51,829 nt of DNA, taken from contig JACRAS010000219.1 in assembly GCA_016234705.1 (NCBI GenBank), positions 1 to 51,829 of the forward strand, given 5' to 3'. The stretch's first letter is position 1. Every line of letters begins with the position of its first letter. Source of the DNA: Betaproteobacteria bacterium. GTDB taxonomy: Bacteria > Pseudomonadota > Gammaproteobacteria > Burkholderiales > SG8-39. The notes below the pieces were generated by a model. The model was not told the DNA's origin. It worked only from the letters and a program-made list of their open reading frames with translations, and searched no databases. The position numbers were made by a program, and so were the translations under genes. Of the stretch, positions 33,422-46,817 are shown one piece after another.

Positions 33422-33730
33422 TCAACGCCGTCCGACCCAATACCGTGGCCGGCGGCTGTGATGAGCAACGGCGATGACGCGGATCACATCGGCTTGCAGC
33501 CGGTAGATCAGAGAATACGAAAAACTGTGGAGATGCAGCGTCCGCGTGTGGCGTGCGCTGGCGTGGCCCAACTCGGGGAACCGGTTCAGGAGGTCCAGCG
33601 CTCGATTGAGTTCATCGACGAAATCATCCGCTGCGATGAACGCGCCTTCGCCGATGTACCAATCGACAGCGGCATCGGCATCGCCTTGCGCCTCGTCGCT
33701 AAGACTGACCCGCACCGGCTTTGGCAGCAC
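33422..33730 (-). CDS. parE: RelE/ParE-family toxin
   Basis: 102 residues with GTG start at 33730. The ParE fold is VRVSLSDEAQGDADAAVDWY, then IAADDFVDELNRALDLLNRF, PELGHASARHTRTLHLHSF and YSLIYRLQADVIRVIAVAHH. It ends in RRPRYWVGRR. ParE-type toxins poison gyrase or, in RelE-like members, cleave mRNA; the sequence does not decide. It overlaps the antitoxin gene by 32 nt. Confidence 0.88.
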   Translation of the reverse strand: MLPKPVRVSLSDEAQGDADAAVDWYIGEGAFIAADDFVDELNRALDLLNRFPELGHASARHTRTLHLHSFSYSLIYRLQADVIRVIAVAHHSRRPRYWVGRR

Positions 33731-33965
33731 TGATTTTTGTGCGAAGTCGGGTCATCACTTCATCGGCGGCCGTCCATTGAGTGCGCCCGGCTTCCATGTC
33801 CGCCACGCGGCGGGCGATTTCCTCATCCCAGGCTTTGGCAATGGCTTCGGGCGATTCTTCGGGTTCGCCTTCGAGGCTGATGATGAGGCGATGGATCAAC
33901 TCGCCGCGTTCCGGAGGCGACAGTTGCAAGGCTTGGCTTTCAATCTCTTTCAAAATTGCTGCCAT
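33699..33965 (-). CDS. Addiction-module antitoxin component (TIGR02574-like)
   Basis: 88 residues from ATG 33965 (MAAILKEIESQALQLSPPER), with GGAG seven bases ahead; an ATG at 33977 is in frame but that ribosome binding site lies inside it. It is helical and matches the small 'addiction module component' family: SPPERGELIHRLIISLEG, then PEAIAKAWDEEIARRVADME. It precedes and overlaps the ParE gene, giving the normal antitoxin-first order. The 33978-34272 gap upstream carries no gene; it holds a 13-bp sequence inverted relative to 33324-33336. Confidence 0.85.
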   Translation of the reverse strand: MAAILKEIESQALQLSPPERGELIHRLIISLEGEPEESPEAIAKAWDEEIARRVADMEAGRTQWTAADEVMTRLRTKISAAKAGAGQS

Positions 33966-34272
33966 GATGTTCTCCATAAGCAGACGCGTTGGACGAATAT
34001 GGTATCCGTATACTCACCCAGCGAGCAAACTTTCGTAGGGAATGCGAAGGCCGTCATGCAGCCTCTTGACCATCCGCAGGCTTAAAGTATGCGGATAAGC
34101 TTACGGGTTCACTGAGGAGACAACGGCCTGTGTGCCTGGCAGGTTGACAGCGCAACGCTAGCGTACGCTCGGCAATCGGTCTGAAAGCCAATAGGGACGC
34201 GCGTCTCCGGCTATCCATGCAATTCCAGCTCGTCGGAGATGAAGCGCTTGGGCTGCGGCGAGTTCGCGCCGT

Positions 34273-35784
34273 TCAAGCCGGGCGCTGCACGGCGTTCGCG
34301 ACTGTGCGCGCCGCGTCGATCACATTGCTGGCGGTGATGCCGAGCGGCCCCTGGCCCTGGGCGGCGAGGCTGTCGGCCGCGGCGCCATGCAGCCAGACCG
34401 CGGCCGCCGTCGCGTCGCGTGCATTGGCGCCTTGCGCGAGCAGGGAAGCGATCATGCCGGTGAGCACGTCGCCCATGCCGGCCGAGGCCATGCCCGGATT
34501 GCCGCTGGTATTGATCAGCCAGGTACCGTCGGGGACGGCGATGACGCTGCCGTTGCCCTTGAGCACGACGACGGCCTGGTAGCGCTGCGCGATGTCCAGG
34601 GCCGCCTGGATGCGGTCACTTTGTACAGCCGCAGTCGCGCAGCCGAGCAGGCGCGCCGCTTCGGCCGGATGCGGCGTGAGCACGCTGGCCGCGCCGCGCT
34701 TGGGCAGCCGCGCCTGCAGGGTCTTGCTCGACGCGATCAGGTTGAGCGCATCGGCGTCGAGCACCAGCGGGACGCCGGCATCCAGTACTTCGCGCAGCAG
34801 TTGCTCGGCCGATTTTGCCGTGCCCATGCCGGGGCCGGCGGCAAAAGCGGTAATCAACCCCGCTTCGAGCAGCTCGCGCGGCGTGCGCAGCATCAGTTCC
34901 GGCTGCAGGTGGTCGAGGTAGGGCGGATGATCGGTGAGCATGCCCAGAAACACTTTGCCGGCACCGAGCTTCAACGCGGCGCGCCCTGCCAGTACCGCCG
35001 CACCGACCATGCCGTGCGCGCCGCCGAGCACGCCGACGCTGCCCGCATTGCCCTTGTGGAAATTGAGCGGCCGCGGCGGGAGCACCTGGCGCAGAGAATC
35101 GGATGAGGTTGTGGCGCCCTTGCTCGCCGGCATCACGCCAAGATTGAGTCCGAGATCGGCGACGCGGATTTCGCCGCCGAGTTTTCCACAATAGTCCGGG
35201 CCATCCAAAGTGAGCAGGCCGGGCTTGAGCGCGATGAAGGTGATGCAGTGAGTCGCGCGCAGGGCGCATCCCATGATTGCACCGGTGTCGGCGTTGATGC
35301 CGCTGGCGATGTCCAGCGCGAGCTTCGCTCCGGGCAGGCGGTTGATGCCGGTGATGATGTCGGCGTAGCCGCCTTCGAGCGCGCGGGTGAGACCGATGCC
35401 GAACAGGCCGTCCACCACCAGGTCCGGACGCAGCGCCGCCGGCGGCGCGGCATAAGTATTGCCGCCGCACGCGCGCCATTTCCTGAGCGCGGCCAGCGCA
35501 TCTTCGGACAGTTGGTGTTCGTCCCCGGCGAATACCAGCTCGACGCGGTAGTACCAATGCTTGAGCTGCGCCGCGACCTCGAACGCGTCGCCGCCGTTGT
35601 TGCCGGGACCGGCCAGTACCAGCACGGTCCTGCCGTATTCGCCGAGCAGCTCGCGCGCGTATTCGGCGGCGGCGAGGCCGGCCTTTTGCATCAGCGACCC
35701 GCACTCGGGCCGCGCTTGCGCGAGGCGCTCGATCTCGCGGATTTCGCGCGTCAGGTAAATCAGACGGGGTGTGTCGACGTTCAT
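34273..35784 (-). CDS. nnr: Bifunctional NAD(P)HX epimerase/dehydratase
   Basis: 503 residues. It repairs hydrated NADH/NADPH. The N-terminal YjeF_N epimerase (about 1-215) has VLAGPGNNGGDAFEVA at about 57-72 and DLVVDGLFGIGLTRAL. The C-terminal ribokinase-like dehydratase (about 230-503) has GSVGVLGGAHGMVGAAVLAG, LDADALNLIA, VLTPHPAEAARLLG, and the nucleotide-site NPGMASAGMGDVLTGMIA. The domain order and length match E. coli Nnr. It is followed on the same strand by an intergenic gap and lies just downstream of an LhgO-like gene. Confidence 0.95.
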   Translation of the reverse strand: MNVDTPRLIYLTREIREIERLAQARPECGSLMQKAGLAAAEYARELLGEYGRTVLVLAGPGNNGGDAFEVAAQLKHWYYRVELVFAGDEHQLSEDALAALRKWRACGGNTYAAPPAALRPDLVVDGLFGIGLTRALEGGYADIITGINRLPGAKLALDIASGINADTGAIMGCALRATHCITFIALKPGLLTLDGPDYCGKLGGEIRVADLGLNLGVMPASKGATTSSDSLRQVLPPRPLNFHKGNAGSVGVLGGAHGMVGAAVLAGRAALKLGAGKVFLGMLTDHPPYLDHLQPELMLRTPRELLEAGLITAFAAGPGMGTAKSAEQLLREVLDAGVPLVLDADALNLIASSKTLQARLPKRGAASVLTPHPAEAARLLGCATAAVQSDRIQAALDIAQRYQAVVVLKGNGSVIAVPDGTWLINTSGNPGMASAGMGDVLTGMIASLLAQGANARDATAAAVWLHGAAADSLAAQGQGPLGITASNVIDAARTVANAVQRPA

Positions 35785-35811
35785 TTGATGCTGCCGTACA
35801 TGCCTTTTTCT

Positions 35812-36918
35812 TCAGGCCTTGCCCGCGAGTTCCACGACGTGTTCCGCCAGCGCGAGCGACGCGGTCAGCCCGGGTGATTCGATGCCGAACAGGTTGACCA
35901 GGCCCGGTACGCCATGTTCGAGCGGGCCCTGTATCAGGAAATCGCTTGCCGGTTGATTCGGGCCACCGAGCTTGGGCCGTATGCCGGCATATCCCGGCGC
36001 CAGTTGTCCGTCCCGAAGCCCCGGCCAGTAATCGCGTATTGCCCGATAAAAACCGTCGGCGCGGCGCAAGTCGACATCGTAGTCTATTTCCGTTATCCAT
36101 TCCACGTCCGGCCCGAAGCGCGCCTGCCCGGCCAGATCCAGCGTCAAGTGCACGCCCAGGCCGGCTGCCTCCGGCACCGGGTAAATCAGACGGCTAAAGG
36201 GTGAGCGTCCGGAAAGGCTGTAGTAGTTGCCCTTGGCGTAATGGCAGGGCGGGATCCTGTCCTTCGGCAAACCGTTCAGGCTGTCCGCCACGCGTTGCGC
36301 CATGAGTCCGGCGCTGTTGATCACGGTGCGCGCGAATATTCGCACTGGCTCCGTTCCACCGACATCCAGCATGATGCCCCCGGCCCCTATCTCGCCGCCC
36401 CTCACTGGGCTATGCAAGGCGAGCATGGCGCCGCGGTCCTCGGCCTCGCCCTGGCAGGCGAGCATCAGGCCGTGGCTGTCGATGATGCCGGTCGAGGGCG
36501 AGTGCAGGGCTGCGACGCAGCGCAGTTGCGGCTCCATCGCCCTGGCTTCATCCGCGGCGAGCAGGCGCAAATCGTGCACGCCGTTGGCCGCGGCCTGCGC
36601 CTGGATCTGGTGCAGCGCGGCGATCTGCTCCGGTTCGGTGGCCACGATCAACTTGCCGCAGCGGCGGTGGGCGACGCCATGCGCCTCGCAGTAGCGGTAC
36701 AACAGCGCTCTGCCTTGCACGCACAGGACCGCCTTGGCCGAACCGGTCGGATAGTGGATGCCGGCGTGGATGACTTCGCTGTTGCGCGAGCTGGTTTCGG
36801 TGCCGATCGCGCCCGCGGCCTCCAGCACGATGACTTCGCGCCCCGCCAGAGCCAGTGCTCTGGCGCAAGCCAGGCCCACTACGCCCGCGCCGATGACGAC
36901 GCAATCTACTCGTTCCAT
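35812..36918 (-). CDS. lhgO: FAD-dependent L-2-hydroxyglutarate oxidase/dehydrogenase-like protein
   Basis: 368 residues in the DAO/GlpD fold. It has the dinucleotide-binding GAGVVG at 10-15, then [18 protein letters not shown], the typical LhgO segment, and [13 protein letters not shown]. The C-terminal FAD part is [10 protein letters not shown] followed by [15 protein letters not shown]. LhgO-type enzymes oxidise L-2-hydroxyglutarate and pass electrons to quinone; other family members use related 2-hydroxyacids. It is on the same strand as the ParE toxin gene upstream. Confidence 0.85.
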   Translation of the reverse strand: MERVDCVVIGAGVVGLACARALALAGREVIVLEAAGAIGTETSSRNSEVIHAGIHYPTGSAKAVLCVQGRALLYRYCEAHGVAHRRCGKLIVATEPEQIAALHQIQAQAAANGVHDLRLLAADEARAMEPQLRCVAALHSPSTGIIDSHGLMLACQGEAEDRGAMLALHSPVRGGEIGAGGIMLDVGGTEPVRIFARTVINSAGLMAQRVADSLNGLPKDRIPPCHYAKGNYYSLSGRSPFSRLIYPVPEAAGLGVHLTLDLAGQARFGPDVEWITEIDYDVDLRRADGFYRAIRDYWPGLRDGQLAPGYAGIRPKLGGPNQPASDFLIQGPLEHGVPGLVNLFGIESPGLTASLALAEHVVELAGKA

Positions 36919-36921
36919 TCG

Positions 36922-37209
36922 TCAGGGCCCACCTTCGCGCTGATGCCGAATGGCGAGAATGATCGCGGCATCGCGCTCCACCTCGTATTTATATAGCGCC
37001 ACATAACCAGTACGCCCGCGCGAAATGAGGAACTCCCGGTAGCCAAGTTCCGCCGGCCTGCCGACGAGAGGGTGATGTTTGAGAATTTTCAGGCCACCGG
37101 TCAATACATCTGCCGTGGTGCTGGCGGCCCCGGGATCCGATTCCATCAAGAATTCCGCCAGGCGTTCGATGTCTTGCAACGCCGAAGGAGAAAATACGAG
37201 CCGCGTCAC
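36922..37209 (-). CDS. parE: RelE/ParE-family toxin
   Basis: 95 residues. The ParE pattern is LVFSPSALQDIERLAEFLME, then ADVLTGGLKILKHHPLVGRP, then EFLISRGRTGYVALYKYE and AAIILAIRHQREGG. The final IRHQRE is the usual basic end of ParE toxins. Its start (ATG 37209) lies 91 bp downstream of the CopG-like antitoxin gene on the same strand, wider than usual, with two hairpins between. It ends 3 bp before the lhgO-like start. Confidence 0.88.
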   Translation of the reverse strand: MTRLVFSPSALQDIERLAEFLMESDPGAASTTADVLTGGLKILKHHPLVGRPAELGYREFLISRGRTGYVALYKYEVERDAAIILAIRHQREGGP

Positions 37210-37223
37210 GGTAATGTTTAGTG

Positions 37224-37286
37224 CGCCTGACAGAATTACCGTCAGGCGGCTGACTTAGGGGAGCACGAGGGGATGCATCCCCTCGT
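37224..37286 (-). promoter_or_regulatory. Two inverted repeats between antitoxin and toxin genes
   Basis: CGCCTGAC (37224-37231) pairs with GTCAGGCG (37241-37248), an 8-bp stem with a 9-nt loop. Next, a 22-nt perfect palindrome spans 37265-37286, centred on GATGCATC. They may set the antitoxin-to-toxin expression ratio, act as a partial terminator, or be an operator for a separate toxin promoter. Confidence 0.5.
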
Positions 37287-37300
37287 ATCGTTAGACATCA

Positions 37301-37579
37301 TTAGAGCTTGACAGCTTTAGGACGTTTGGCGCGCTTGCCTTTGAGCTTGTCTTGCAGATAGCCGAACACTTCGTCGGCGTCATACACCAGGCCGTATTGC
37401 GCGACCTCCTGCGCCGCTGCATGCGCCGCGGCTACGAATACTCTACGCCGCTCGGCCAGCGCCGTTTGCGCCGCGAGAGCTTCGACCATGAAGGCGTGCG
37501 GCGACTTGCCTGCGTCCGCGGCGGCCGCCGCAATGCGCACCTTCAGTTCCTCCGGCAGTTTTAGGGTAGTAGTGGACAT
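37301..37579 (-). CDS. CopG-like ribbon-helix-helix antitoxin
   Basis: 92 residues from ATG 37579 (MSTTTLKLPEELKVRIAAAA). The RHH motif is TLKLPEELKVRIAAAAADAGKS and HAFMVEALAAQ; the C-terminal tail is basic (LKGKRAKRPKAVKL), likely toxin- or DNA-contacting. An upstream in-frame ATG at 37588 would add three residues. It is the antitoxin and repressor of the downstream ParE gene. Confidence 0.85.
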   Translation of the reverse strand: MSTTTLKLPEELKVRIAAAAADAGKSPHAFMVEALAAQTALAERRRVFVAAAHAAAQEVAQYGLVYDADEVFGYLQDKLKGKRAKRPKAVKL

Positions 37580-37729
37580 AGCTCGCACCCGCTGTCTGGT
37601 GTCACCAAAGTATCACCATCGTTGGCGAGCGTCAAGCCGGACGCCGCGCCGACTTGGATAAGCAATTGAACCGCCGAGGTTCCGGCTTAAAATGGCCGGA
37701 CTGACTCCGGCCCGGCCCTAATAATTCGT

Positions 37730-41338
<3,609 letters not shown>

Positions 41339-41395
41339 GGGAAACAGCCAAGACGGGAGCGCAGTGCCCAGGTCAGCGGGTATTTGCGCTCTGGA

Positions 41396-41451
41396 CGTAA
41401 AGTAATGCCGTAAAGTAATGCCTATCGGGTTCGCTGCAGATTTTCTATAAT
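41396..41451 (+). promoter_or_regulatory. Tandem 13-bp repeat and -10 box upstream of 41491
   Basis: The 13-mer CGTAAAGTAATGC occurs twice in tandem (41396-41408, 41409-41421), then a perfect TATAAT lies at 41446-41451, about 40 bp ahead of ATG 41491. No good -35 is seen; the repeats could be the binding site of an activator. Confidence 0.45.
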
Positions 41452-41490
41452 CATCAATTCGCAAGGGAAACATTCAGCCACTGAGGCCGC

Positions 41491-44400
41491 ATGGACCGCA
41501 CAACAGTCTTCACCAAAACCGCCAAAGGCCTGATGGAGGCGACTGGAAAAACCAGCGTCCTGTCGCGCGATTTGCGCGCCCTCCTCAAAGAGATCGATGG
41601 CAAAGCCACGGTGGCTGAAGTACAGACCAGGTTTGGCAAATTGACTGAGCCGAAGCTGCAGGACGCCCTGAAGGCGCTCGCCAAGGACGACTTCATCCGC
41701 GAATTCGCGCAGGCAGCGCTGAAGTCTACGCCGCAGATTTCTGCGCCGTCGGCCAAAACAGCAGCGCCGCCGCCCAAAAGCCCTGCTGCCAGCGGGGAGA
41801 TGGACCTCGACTTTACGACCGCGATTCCTACGTTACCGAACATAGCCAAGCAAGCGGAAGAAGCCGCGAGGCAGAAAGCCCAGGCGGAGGCCGCGGCGGA
41901 AGCCAAGGCCAGAGCAGAAGCAGAAGCGCGAGCCAGGGCGGAAGCGGAAGCCCGGGCGAAGGCCGCTGCGGAAGCCGCTGCGCGGGCCAAGGCCGCGGCT
42001 GAAGCCAAGGCCAGAGCAGAAGCAGAAGCGCGCGCCAGAGCGGAAGCCGAGGTGCGGACCAAGGCCGCGACGGAAGCTGCTGCGCGGGCCAAGGCCGAGG
42101 CGGAAGCCAAAGCCAAAGCCAGAGCGGAAGCGGAAGCGCGGGCCGAGGCGGAAGCGCGCGCGAAACGAGCTGCCGAAGAGCAGGCACGTATCGAGGCCGA
42201 GGAACGCGCGCGCAAGGAAGCCGAGGAACGCGTGCGCGTCGAAACAGAACTGAAAGCCAAGCTCGAAGAAGAGCGCAAGGCGCGCGAGGAAGCCGAGCGC
42301 AAAGCGAAGGAAGAGGCGGAGCGCGAGCGCAGGGAGGCCGAGGAAAAAGCGCGGCGCGAGGCCGATGAATTGCGTGCCAAGATCGAGGAAGAGCGCAAGG
42401 CGCGCGAAGAAGCGGAACGCAAGGCGAAGGAACAGGCTGAGCGCGAGCGCAAGGAGGCCGAGGAAAAAGCGCGGCGCGAAGCCGACGAATTGCGCGCCAA
42501 ACTGGAGGAAGAACGCAAGGCGCGCGAGGAAGCCGAGCGCAAGGCGAAAGAACAGGCGGAGCGCGAGCGCAAGGAAGCCGAGGAAAAGGCGCGGCGCGAG
42601 GCGGATGAATTGCGCGCCAAACTGGAGGAAGAACGCAAGGCGCGCGAGGAAGCCGAGCGCAAGGCGAAGGAACAGGCGGAGCGCGAGCGCAGGGAAGCCG
42701 AGGAAAAAGCGCGGCGCGAGGCCGATGAATTGCGTGCCAAGATCGAGGAAGAGCGCAAGGCGAAGGAAGACGCGGAGCGCAGAAGCAGAGAGGATAGCGA
42801 ACGCAAGGCTAGGGAAGACGCCGAGCGCAACGCCAAGGAACAAGCGAGCAAGGAAGCCGAAGCAAAGGCGCGCAGCGAAGCAACGGATGCCGCGCGGCGC
42901 GACGCGGAGGACCGGGAGAGGCGCGAAGCCGAAGAGCGGAGCCGCAAAGACGCCGAGGACAAGGCCAAGGCCGACGCCGACGCGGCCAGAGCGGCCGAGG
43001 AACGCGCACGGCGCGTAGCCGCGGAGCAGGCAGGAGCGCAGGTTGCGGCGAAGCCCGGCCCGTCACTTGACGATCTGGTCAAGATCGAGATCGACTTTGA
43101 TGCCGTTCAAGGCGGAATCCCGGAGGTGAAACCCGAATCCGCGAAGTCTCCTGCCAGTGCCGACGACAATATGCTCAAAGCGCTGGAGGAAAAGGCGCGT
43201 AAGGAAGCCGAGGAGAAGGCAAGACTCGAAGCGGAAGAAAAAGCGCGCAGGGAAGCCGAAGCCGAAGAACAGCGCGCTGAGGAAGAGCGCCGCAAGGACG
43301 AAAAGGCGCAACAACCCAAGCGGGTCAAGGGCAAGGCGCGCGCGGAACCGGCGGCGCCAGAGCGGGAGTACGCCGAGGCGAAGGCGCAACTCGAGGCTCA
43401 GAATGAAGAGACCGAGAGCCATTTTGCGGATATGGAGAAAGAGCTGGAGGCGGAGGCGGCTGCGGCCAAGGACGGAAAAAAACCGCCTGAGCTGCGCGAG
43501 GATTCGCGCAAACGCGACCAGGAGACAGCCAGGGAGTATGTCCGCGCAGAAGCCGCGCTGTACCCCGAGACCCCAATGCAGGCCATCGAGGCCGGAGCTG
43601 CAGCCGAGGAAACCCCGGTGGCGTACCGGACGCCGATCAACTGGGGCAAGCCGCTTGCGCTCGCGCTGTTCCTGCTCCTGATGCTCTGCCTAGTCCTGAT
43701 CCACTTCGTCTCCTTCGACGGCCAGATACCGCAGTTCGAGAAACTGGCCGGCGCGCATTTGCAGCAGCCGGTGAAAATCAAGGCGCTGCACCTGTCGCTG
43801 GTGCCGCTGCCTCACTGGCGCTTGGACGGCGTTTCCGTCGGTAACGAAGGCCAGCTCGCGGTGGCGCAGATCAAAGCGGTCGCGGAGCTGGGCAGCCTGT
43901 TCGGCGACAAGAAGACGTTCAAATCGATCGAGCTCGAGTCGCCGGTGCTGAGCGAGGAGGGGTTTATCGCGCTGCTGTTCGGAAAACCGCAGGGACGGGA
44001 CTTGAAGGTGGCGAGCGTCGTCGTCAGGAACGGGAAGCTCGATTCGAAGACGATCACCCTGCCCGTGCTCGACGCAAAGATCGCCATGGGCGAAGGCGGC
44101 TCCTGGCAGAAAATCGCGCTCGAGACGCCGGACCATAAAACGAGCCTGCTGCTCGAGCCCAAGGGTGAGGACATACAGCTCGAGGTCGAGACCAACGCGT
44201 TCAGCATGCCGTTTGGTCCGGCGTTTATGCTGGATAATTTCAGCGCCAAGGGCGTGATCGGCCGCAACGAACTCAGGCTGAGCGAATTCAAAGGCGGGAT
44301 CCACGGCGGCTATCTCTCCGGTAGTGCCAGCCTCAAATGGGGCGCCGACTGGAGCCTGGGCGGCGAGGTCAGCGCAAGGGCGATGGACCCGGGCACAGTC

Positions 44401-44808
44401 GCCCCCGCGCTGTTGGAGGAGGGCAAGCTCGAAGGCAAGGCAAGGTATGCAATGCGCGCGAAATCATACGACGAGCTTTTTGCCGCGCCGCGAGTGGAAG
44501 GAACCTTCGACGTGCAGAAAGGTTCGTTGCTCGGAGTGGACCTGGCGCGCCTGTTGCAGGGCGGTGGTGTCGGCGGCAAGACCGCCTTCGCCGAACTTAC
44601 CGGCAGCTTCGTTCGCGAGGGCGGCAGGACCCAGTTGCGGCAGGTTCATCTTGTTGCTGGCCCGATGTCCGCCGGCGGCAGCGCCGACGTCGATGCCGGC
44701 AAGAATATCAGCGGCCGCTTCGCCGTCGAGCTCAAGTCCCCCGTGGCGCAGGCGCGTGCCAATCTCGCCGTATCGGGCAACCTCAGAGAGCCGCGCTTCA
44801 GCCGCTAG
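41491..44808 (+). CDS. Large coiled-coil membrane protein with AsmA-like C-terminus
   Basis: 1105 residues. Residues 1-75 form a small helical, winged-helix-like domain ([20 protein letters not shown]). Residues about 125-550 are a long Ala/Glu/Lys/Arg helix, Ala-rich at first, then highly charged with 40-residue repeats. A membrane span lies at about residues 716-735 ([19 protein letters not shown]). The C-terminal part (about 745-1105) has AsmA-like features: [39 protein letters not shown] and [15 protein letters not shown]. AsmA-like proteins move or organise lipids between membranes. The N-terminal charged helix would be cytoplasmic. The start is supported by GAGG and TATAAT upstream. Confidence 0.75.
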   Translation: MDRTTVFTKTAKGLMEATGKTSVLSRDLRALLKEIDGKATVAEVQTRFGKLTEPKLQDALKALAKDDFIREFAQAALKSTPQISAPSAKTAAPPPKSPAASGEMDLDFTTAIPTLPNIAKQAEEAARQKAQAEAAAEAKARAEAEARARAEAEARAKAAAEAAARAKAAAEAKARAEAEARARAEAEVRTKAATEAAARAKAEAEAKAKARAEAEARAEAEARAKRAAEEQARIEAEERARKEAEERVRVETELKAKLEEERKAREEAERKAKEEAERERREAEEKARREADELRAKIEEERKAREEAERKAKEQAERERKEAEEKARREADELRAKLEEERKAREEAERKAKEQAERERKEAEEKARREADELRAKLEEERKAREEAERKAKEQAERERREAEEKARREADELRAKIEEERKAKEDAERRSREDSERKAREDAERNAKEQASKEAEAKARSEATDAARRDAEDRERREAEERSRKDAEDKAKADADAARAAEERARRVAAEQAGAQVAAKPGPSLDDLVKIEIDFDAVQGGIPEVKPESAKSPASADDNMLKALEEKARKEAEEKARLEAEEKARREAEAEEQRAEEERRKDEKAQQPKRVKGKARAEPAAPEREYAEAKAQLEAQNEETESHFADMEKELEAEAAAAKDGKKPPELREDSRKRDQETAREYVRAEAALYPETPMQAIEAGAAAEETPVAYRTPINWGKPLALALFLLLMLCLVLIHFVSFDGQIPQFEKLAGAHLQQPVKIKALHLSLVPLPHWRLDGVSVGNEGQLAVAQIKAVAELGSLFGDKKTFKSIELESPVLSEEGFIALLFGKPQGRDLKVASVVVRNGKLDSKTITLPVLDAKIAMGEGGSWQKIALETPDHKTSLLLEPKGEDIQLEVETNAFSMPFGPAFMLDNFSAKGVIGRNELRLSEFKGGIHGGYLSGSASLKWGADWSLGGEVSARAMDPGTVAPALLEEGKLEGKARYAMRAKSYDELFAAPRVEGTFDVQKGSLLGVDLARLLQGGGVGGKTAFAELTGSFVREGGRTQLRQVHLVAGPMSAGGSADVDAGKNISGRFAVELKSPVAQARANLAVSGNLREPRFSR
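42241..42840 (+). repeat. 120-bp tandem repeats encoding a charged helix
   Basis: Units of exactly 120 bp (40 codons) begin at 42241, 42361, 42481, 42601 and 42721; the middle three are nearly identical, and the first and last diverge. Each starts near ADELRAK(I/L)EEERKA and includes [18 protein letters not shown]. Similar charged sequence continues less regularly to about 43010. Confidence 0.9.
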
Positions 44809-44996
44809 CCTGTAGCAGGAGCGGCATTTGGGCGATGTCGTCTGCGAGTAGTTCGGCTTTCCGTTTGACCTGCAGCTCACCTGTTTCCCCGTACAAATCC
44901 CCCGCGGCTCCGGCGGAAAGCTCAAAGAATTCGTGTGCGAACTCCCGTGATTGGGTAGTTTGCCAGAGGAATTCGTTAACTCGTTGTTTTATGAAT

Positions 44997-45025
44997 TTGA
45001 CAAAAAATCATTTGTGAATTAATAC
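44997..45025 (+). promoter_or_regulatory. Candidate sigma-70 promoter for the TpsB gene
   Basis: TTGACA (44997-45002), a 17-bp spacer and TAATAC (45020-45025), in an AT-rich stretch, give a near-consensus promoter. The leader to ATG 45124 is about 90 nt. The rest of the 44809-45123 gap holds no gene. Confidence 0.65.
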
Positions 45026-45123
45026 CCTTGAAATGGCTATGGTTTTACCCGGGATTTCGCTAGAATTCGAGAGAATGGTAAATCTCAATATTTAGGCTTA
45101 CCACGTCACTTGGAAAACGGCGT

Positions 45124-46776
45124 ATGAAAAAAGCAATACTAAGCTGCACGCTATCCTTTTTTCTCGCAGCAATAGTCGTTGTGCCCTGCCTTGCTGCAGA
45201 CGATTATTTCGACATCGTCCGTTTCCAGATCGAAGGCAATACGCTGCTGCCGGAGGCGGAAGTGCAACGCGCGGTTGCCCCGCAGGTGGGACCCAAGCGG
45301 GTCTACGGTGACATCCAGAAAGCGCTCGAAGCGCTCGAAGGCGCTTATCGCCGAGCGGGCTTCAGCACGGTGCAGGTGTATGTGCCCGAACAAGAGCTCA
45401 CCACCGGCGTCGTGCGCCTGCAGATCACCGAAGGCGTGATCGGCAAGGTCCTCATAAGCGGCAACAAGTACTTCAGCGACGCCAACATCCGCGCGAGCCT
45501 GCCGGAGCTGAAGGAAGGCCGTGCGCCCAATCTGCGCCAGATGTCCGAGGCGATCCAGCTCTCCAACGAGAGCCCGGCCAAACAGCTCGAGGTGACGCTG
45601 GGCGTGAGCGAGGAAGAGGGGAAGGTGGATGCCAAAGTGGCCGTCACCGAAGAAAACCCGCAGCGCGTCTTCGCCACCGCGGACTCGACCGGCACCGCCG
45701 CCACCGGCCGTTCGCGCATGGGCGTGGCCTACCAGAACGCGAACCTGTTCAAACTTGACCACACCCTGACCCTGGCCTACACCGGGTCCCCGGACGCCCC
45801 GGCGGGGGTGAAGGTCGATATTTTCAGCTTGGGCTATCGCGTGCCGTTCTACGGCCTGGGGGACAGCCTCGATGTGATCTACGGCAAGTCGGGGGTGAAC
45901 ACCCCGAGCACCTCGCCCACACTGGGCGGGGCCCTGGGCATCGTGGGGAAGGGCGATGTGTTCGGCCTGCGCTGGAACCACTACTTTGCGCGGCGCGGCG
46001 AATACAGCTCGAAACTGATCTTCGGCTTTGACTACAAGTACATCAACTCGCGCTGCACCACGGCGGGTGCGCCCGCAGACATCGATCCGCCCACGCCCGC
46101 GATCGCGGCCTGCGTGCCCTACACCACGCGCCCGGTGAGCCTCGCCTACACCGGCCAGCGGCTGAGCCCGGGGCGGATGTTCGACTACAACATCAGCGTT
46201 GCGCACAATTGGGCGCTGGGCACCCACTACACCAATCTCGATGGCATCATCGACCGCTACTCCTATCTCACTTCTGGCAATCGTGCCACACGCGATGACT
46301 TCAGCATCGTGCGCTTAGGCGGCAGTTACCTGAGTGCGTTCCAGACCGACTGGCAGTTGCGCGTGGCGGTAAGCAGCCAGTACACCGGCAACCCGCTGGT
46401 CGCGGCCGAGCAGTTCGGGCTTGCCGGTTCGACCGCGGTGCGCGGCTTTAACGAGCGCGCGGCCTCGTCCGACAGCGGCTATGCCGTCAATGCCGAGATC
46501 TACCCGCCCGAGCTGGCGAAGGCGGTCGGAGCACCCGGCAGCCTGCGCGTGCTCGTGTTCTATGATTTTGCCCGCGGCTTCAACCATAACGTACCCGCGG
46601 GTTCTCTCACCCCCGCAAAAATCGGCGTCGCCAGCGTCGGCGCCGGCCTGCGCTATGGGATTGGCAAGGACTTCAGCCTGCGCTTTGACCTGGCGCAGGT
46701 GATCGATGCCGGCCCGCCCAACACCAAAGCGCGCGGCGACTGGCGTGGCCATCTCAATGTGATGCTGGCGTTCTAG
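45124..46776 (+). CDS. TpsB/FhaC-type outer-membrane transporter of two-partner secretion
   Basis: 550 residues. Signal peptide 1 to about 24 (AIVVVPCLAA). Two POTRA domains follow: about 28-100 (VRFQIEGNTLLPEAEV) and about 103-175 (GKVLISGNKYFSDANI). A 16-strand beta-barrel of the Omp85/ShlB type comes after, with the conserved VRGF at 439-442 in the L6 loop. It ends in a strand with terminal Phe (NVMLAF), the BamA recognition signal. It secretes the TpsA protein encoded at 47965. Between them lies a higBA module, which is unusual. Confidence 0.93.
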   Translation: MKKAILSCTLSFFLAAIVVVPCLAADDYFDIVRFQIEGNTLLPEAEVQRAVAPQVGPKRVYGDIQKALEALEGAYRRAGFSTVQVYVPEQELTTGVVRLQITEGVIGKVLISGNKYFSDANIRASLPELKEGRAPNLRQMSEAIQLSNESPAKQLEVTLGVSEEEGKVDAKVAVTEENPQRVFATADSTGTAATGRSRMGVAYQNANLFKLDHTLTLAYTGSPDAPAGVKVDIFSLGYRVPFYGLGDSLDVIYGKSGVNTPSTSPTLGGALGIVGKGDVFGLRWNHYFARRGEYSSKLIFGFDYKYINSRCTTAGAPADIDPPTPAIAACVPYTTRPVSLAYTGQRLSPGRMFDYNISVAHNWALGTHYTNLDGIIDRYSYLTSGNRATRDDFSIVRLGGSYLSAFQTDWQLRVAVSSQYTGNPLVAAEQFGLAGSTAVRGFNERAASSDSGYAVNAEIYPPELAKAVGAPGSLRVLVFYDFARGFNHNVPAGSLTPAKIGVASVGAGLRYGIGKDFSLRFDLAQVIDAGPPNTKARGDWRGHLNVMLAF

Positions 46777-46789
46777 AGAGTTGCGCGAC

Positions 46790-46807
46790 ATAACAATTTG
46801 TTATATT
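46790..46807 (+). promoter_or_regulatory. Candidate higBA operator/promoter
   Basis: ATAACAA-T-TTGTTAT (46790-46804) is a perfect palindrome. It overlaps TATATT (46802-46807), a plausible -10, ahead of the GTG 46818 start. HigA-type autorepression at such a site is expected. Confidence 0.5.
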
Positions 46808-46817
46808 CTTGCAATGT

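Noticed and set aside
41833..42843. Minus-strand frames rich in Leu/Phe/Arg opposite the charged helix
   Set aside because: They are shadows of the 120-bp repeats in the supported plus-strand gene.
42241..43010. CRISPR-like array
   Set aside because: The repeats are 120 bp, contiguous, and in frame with coding sequence; there are no unique spacers.
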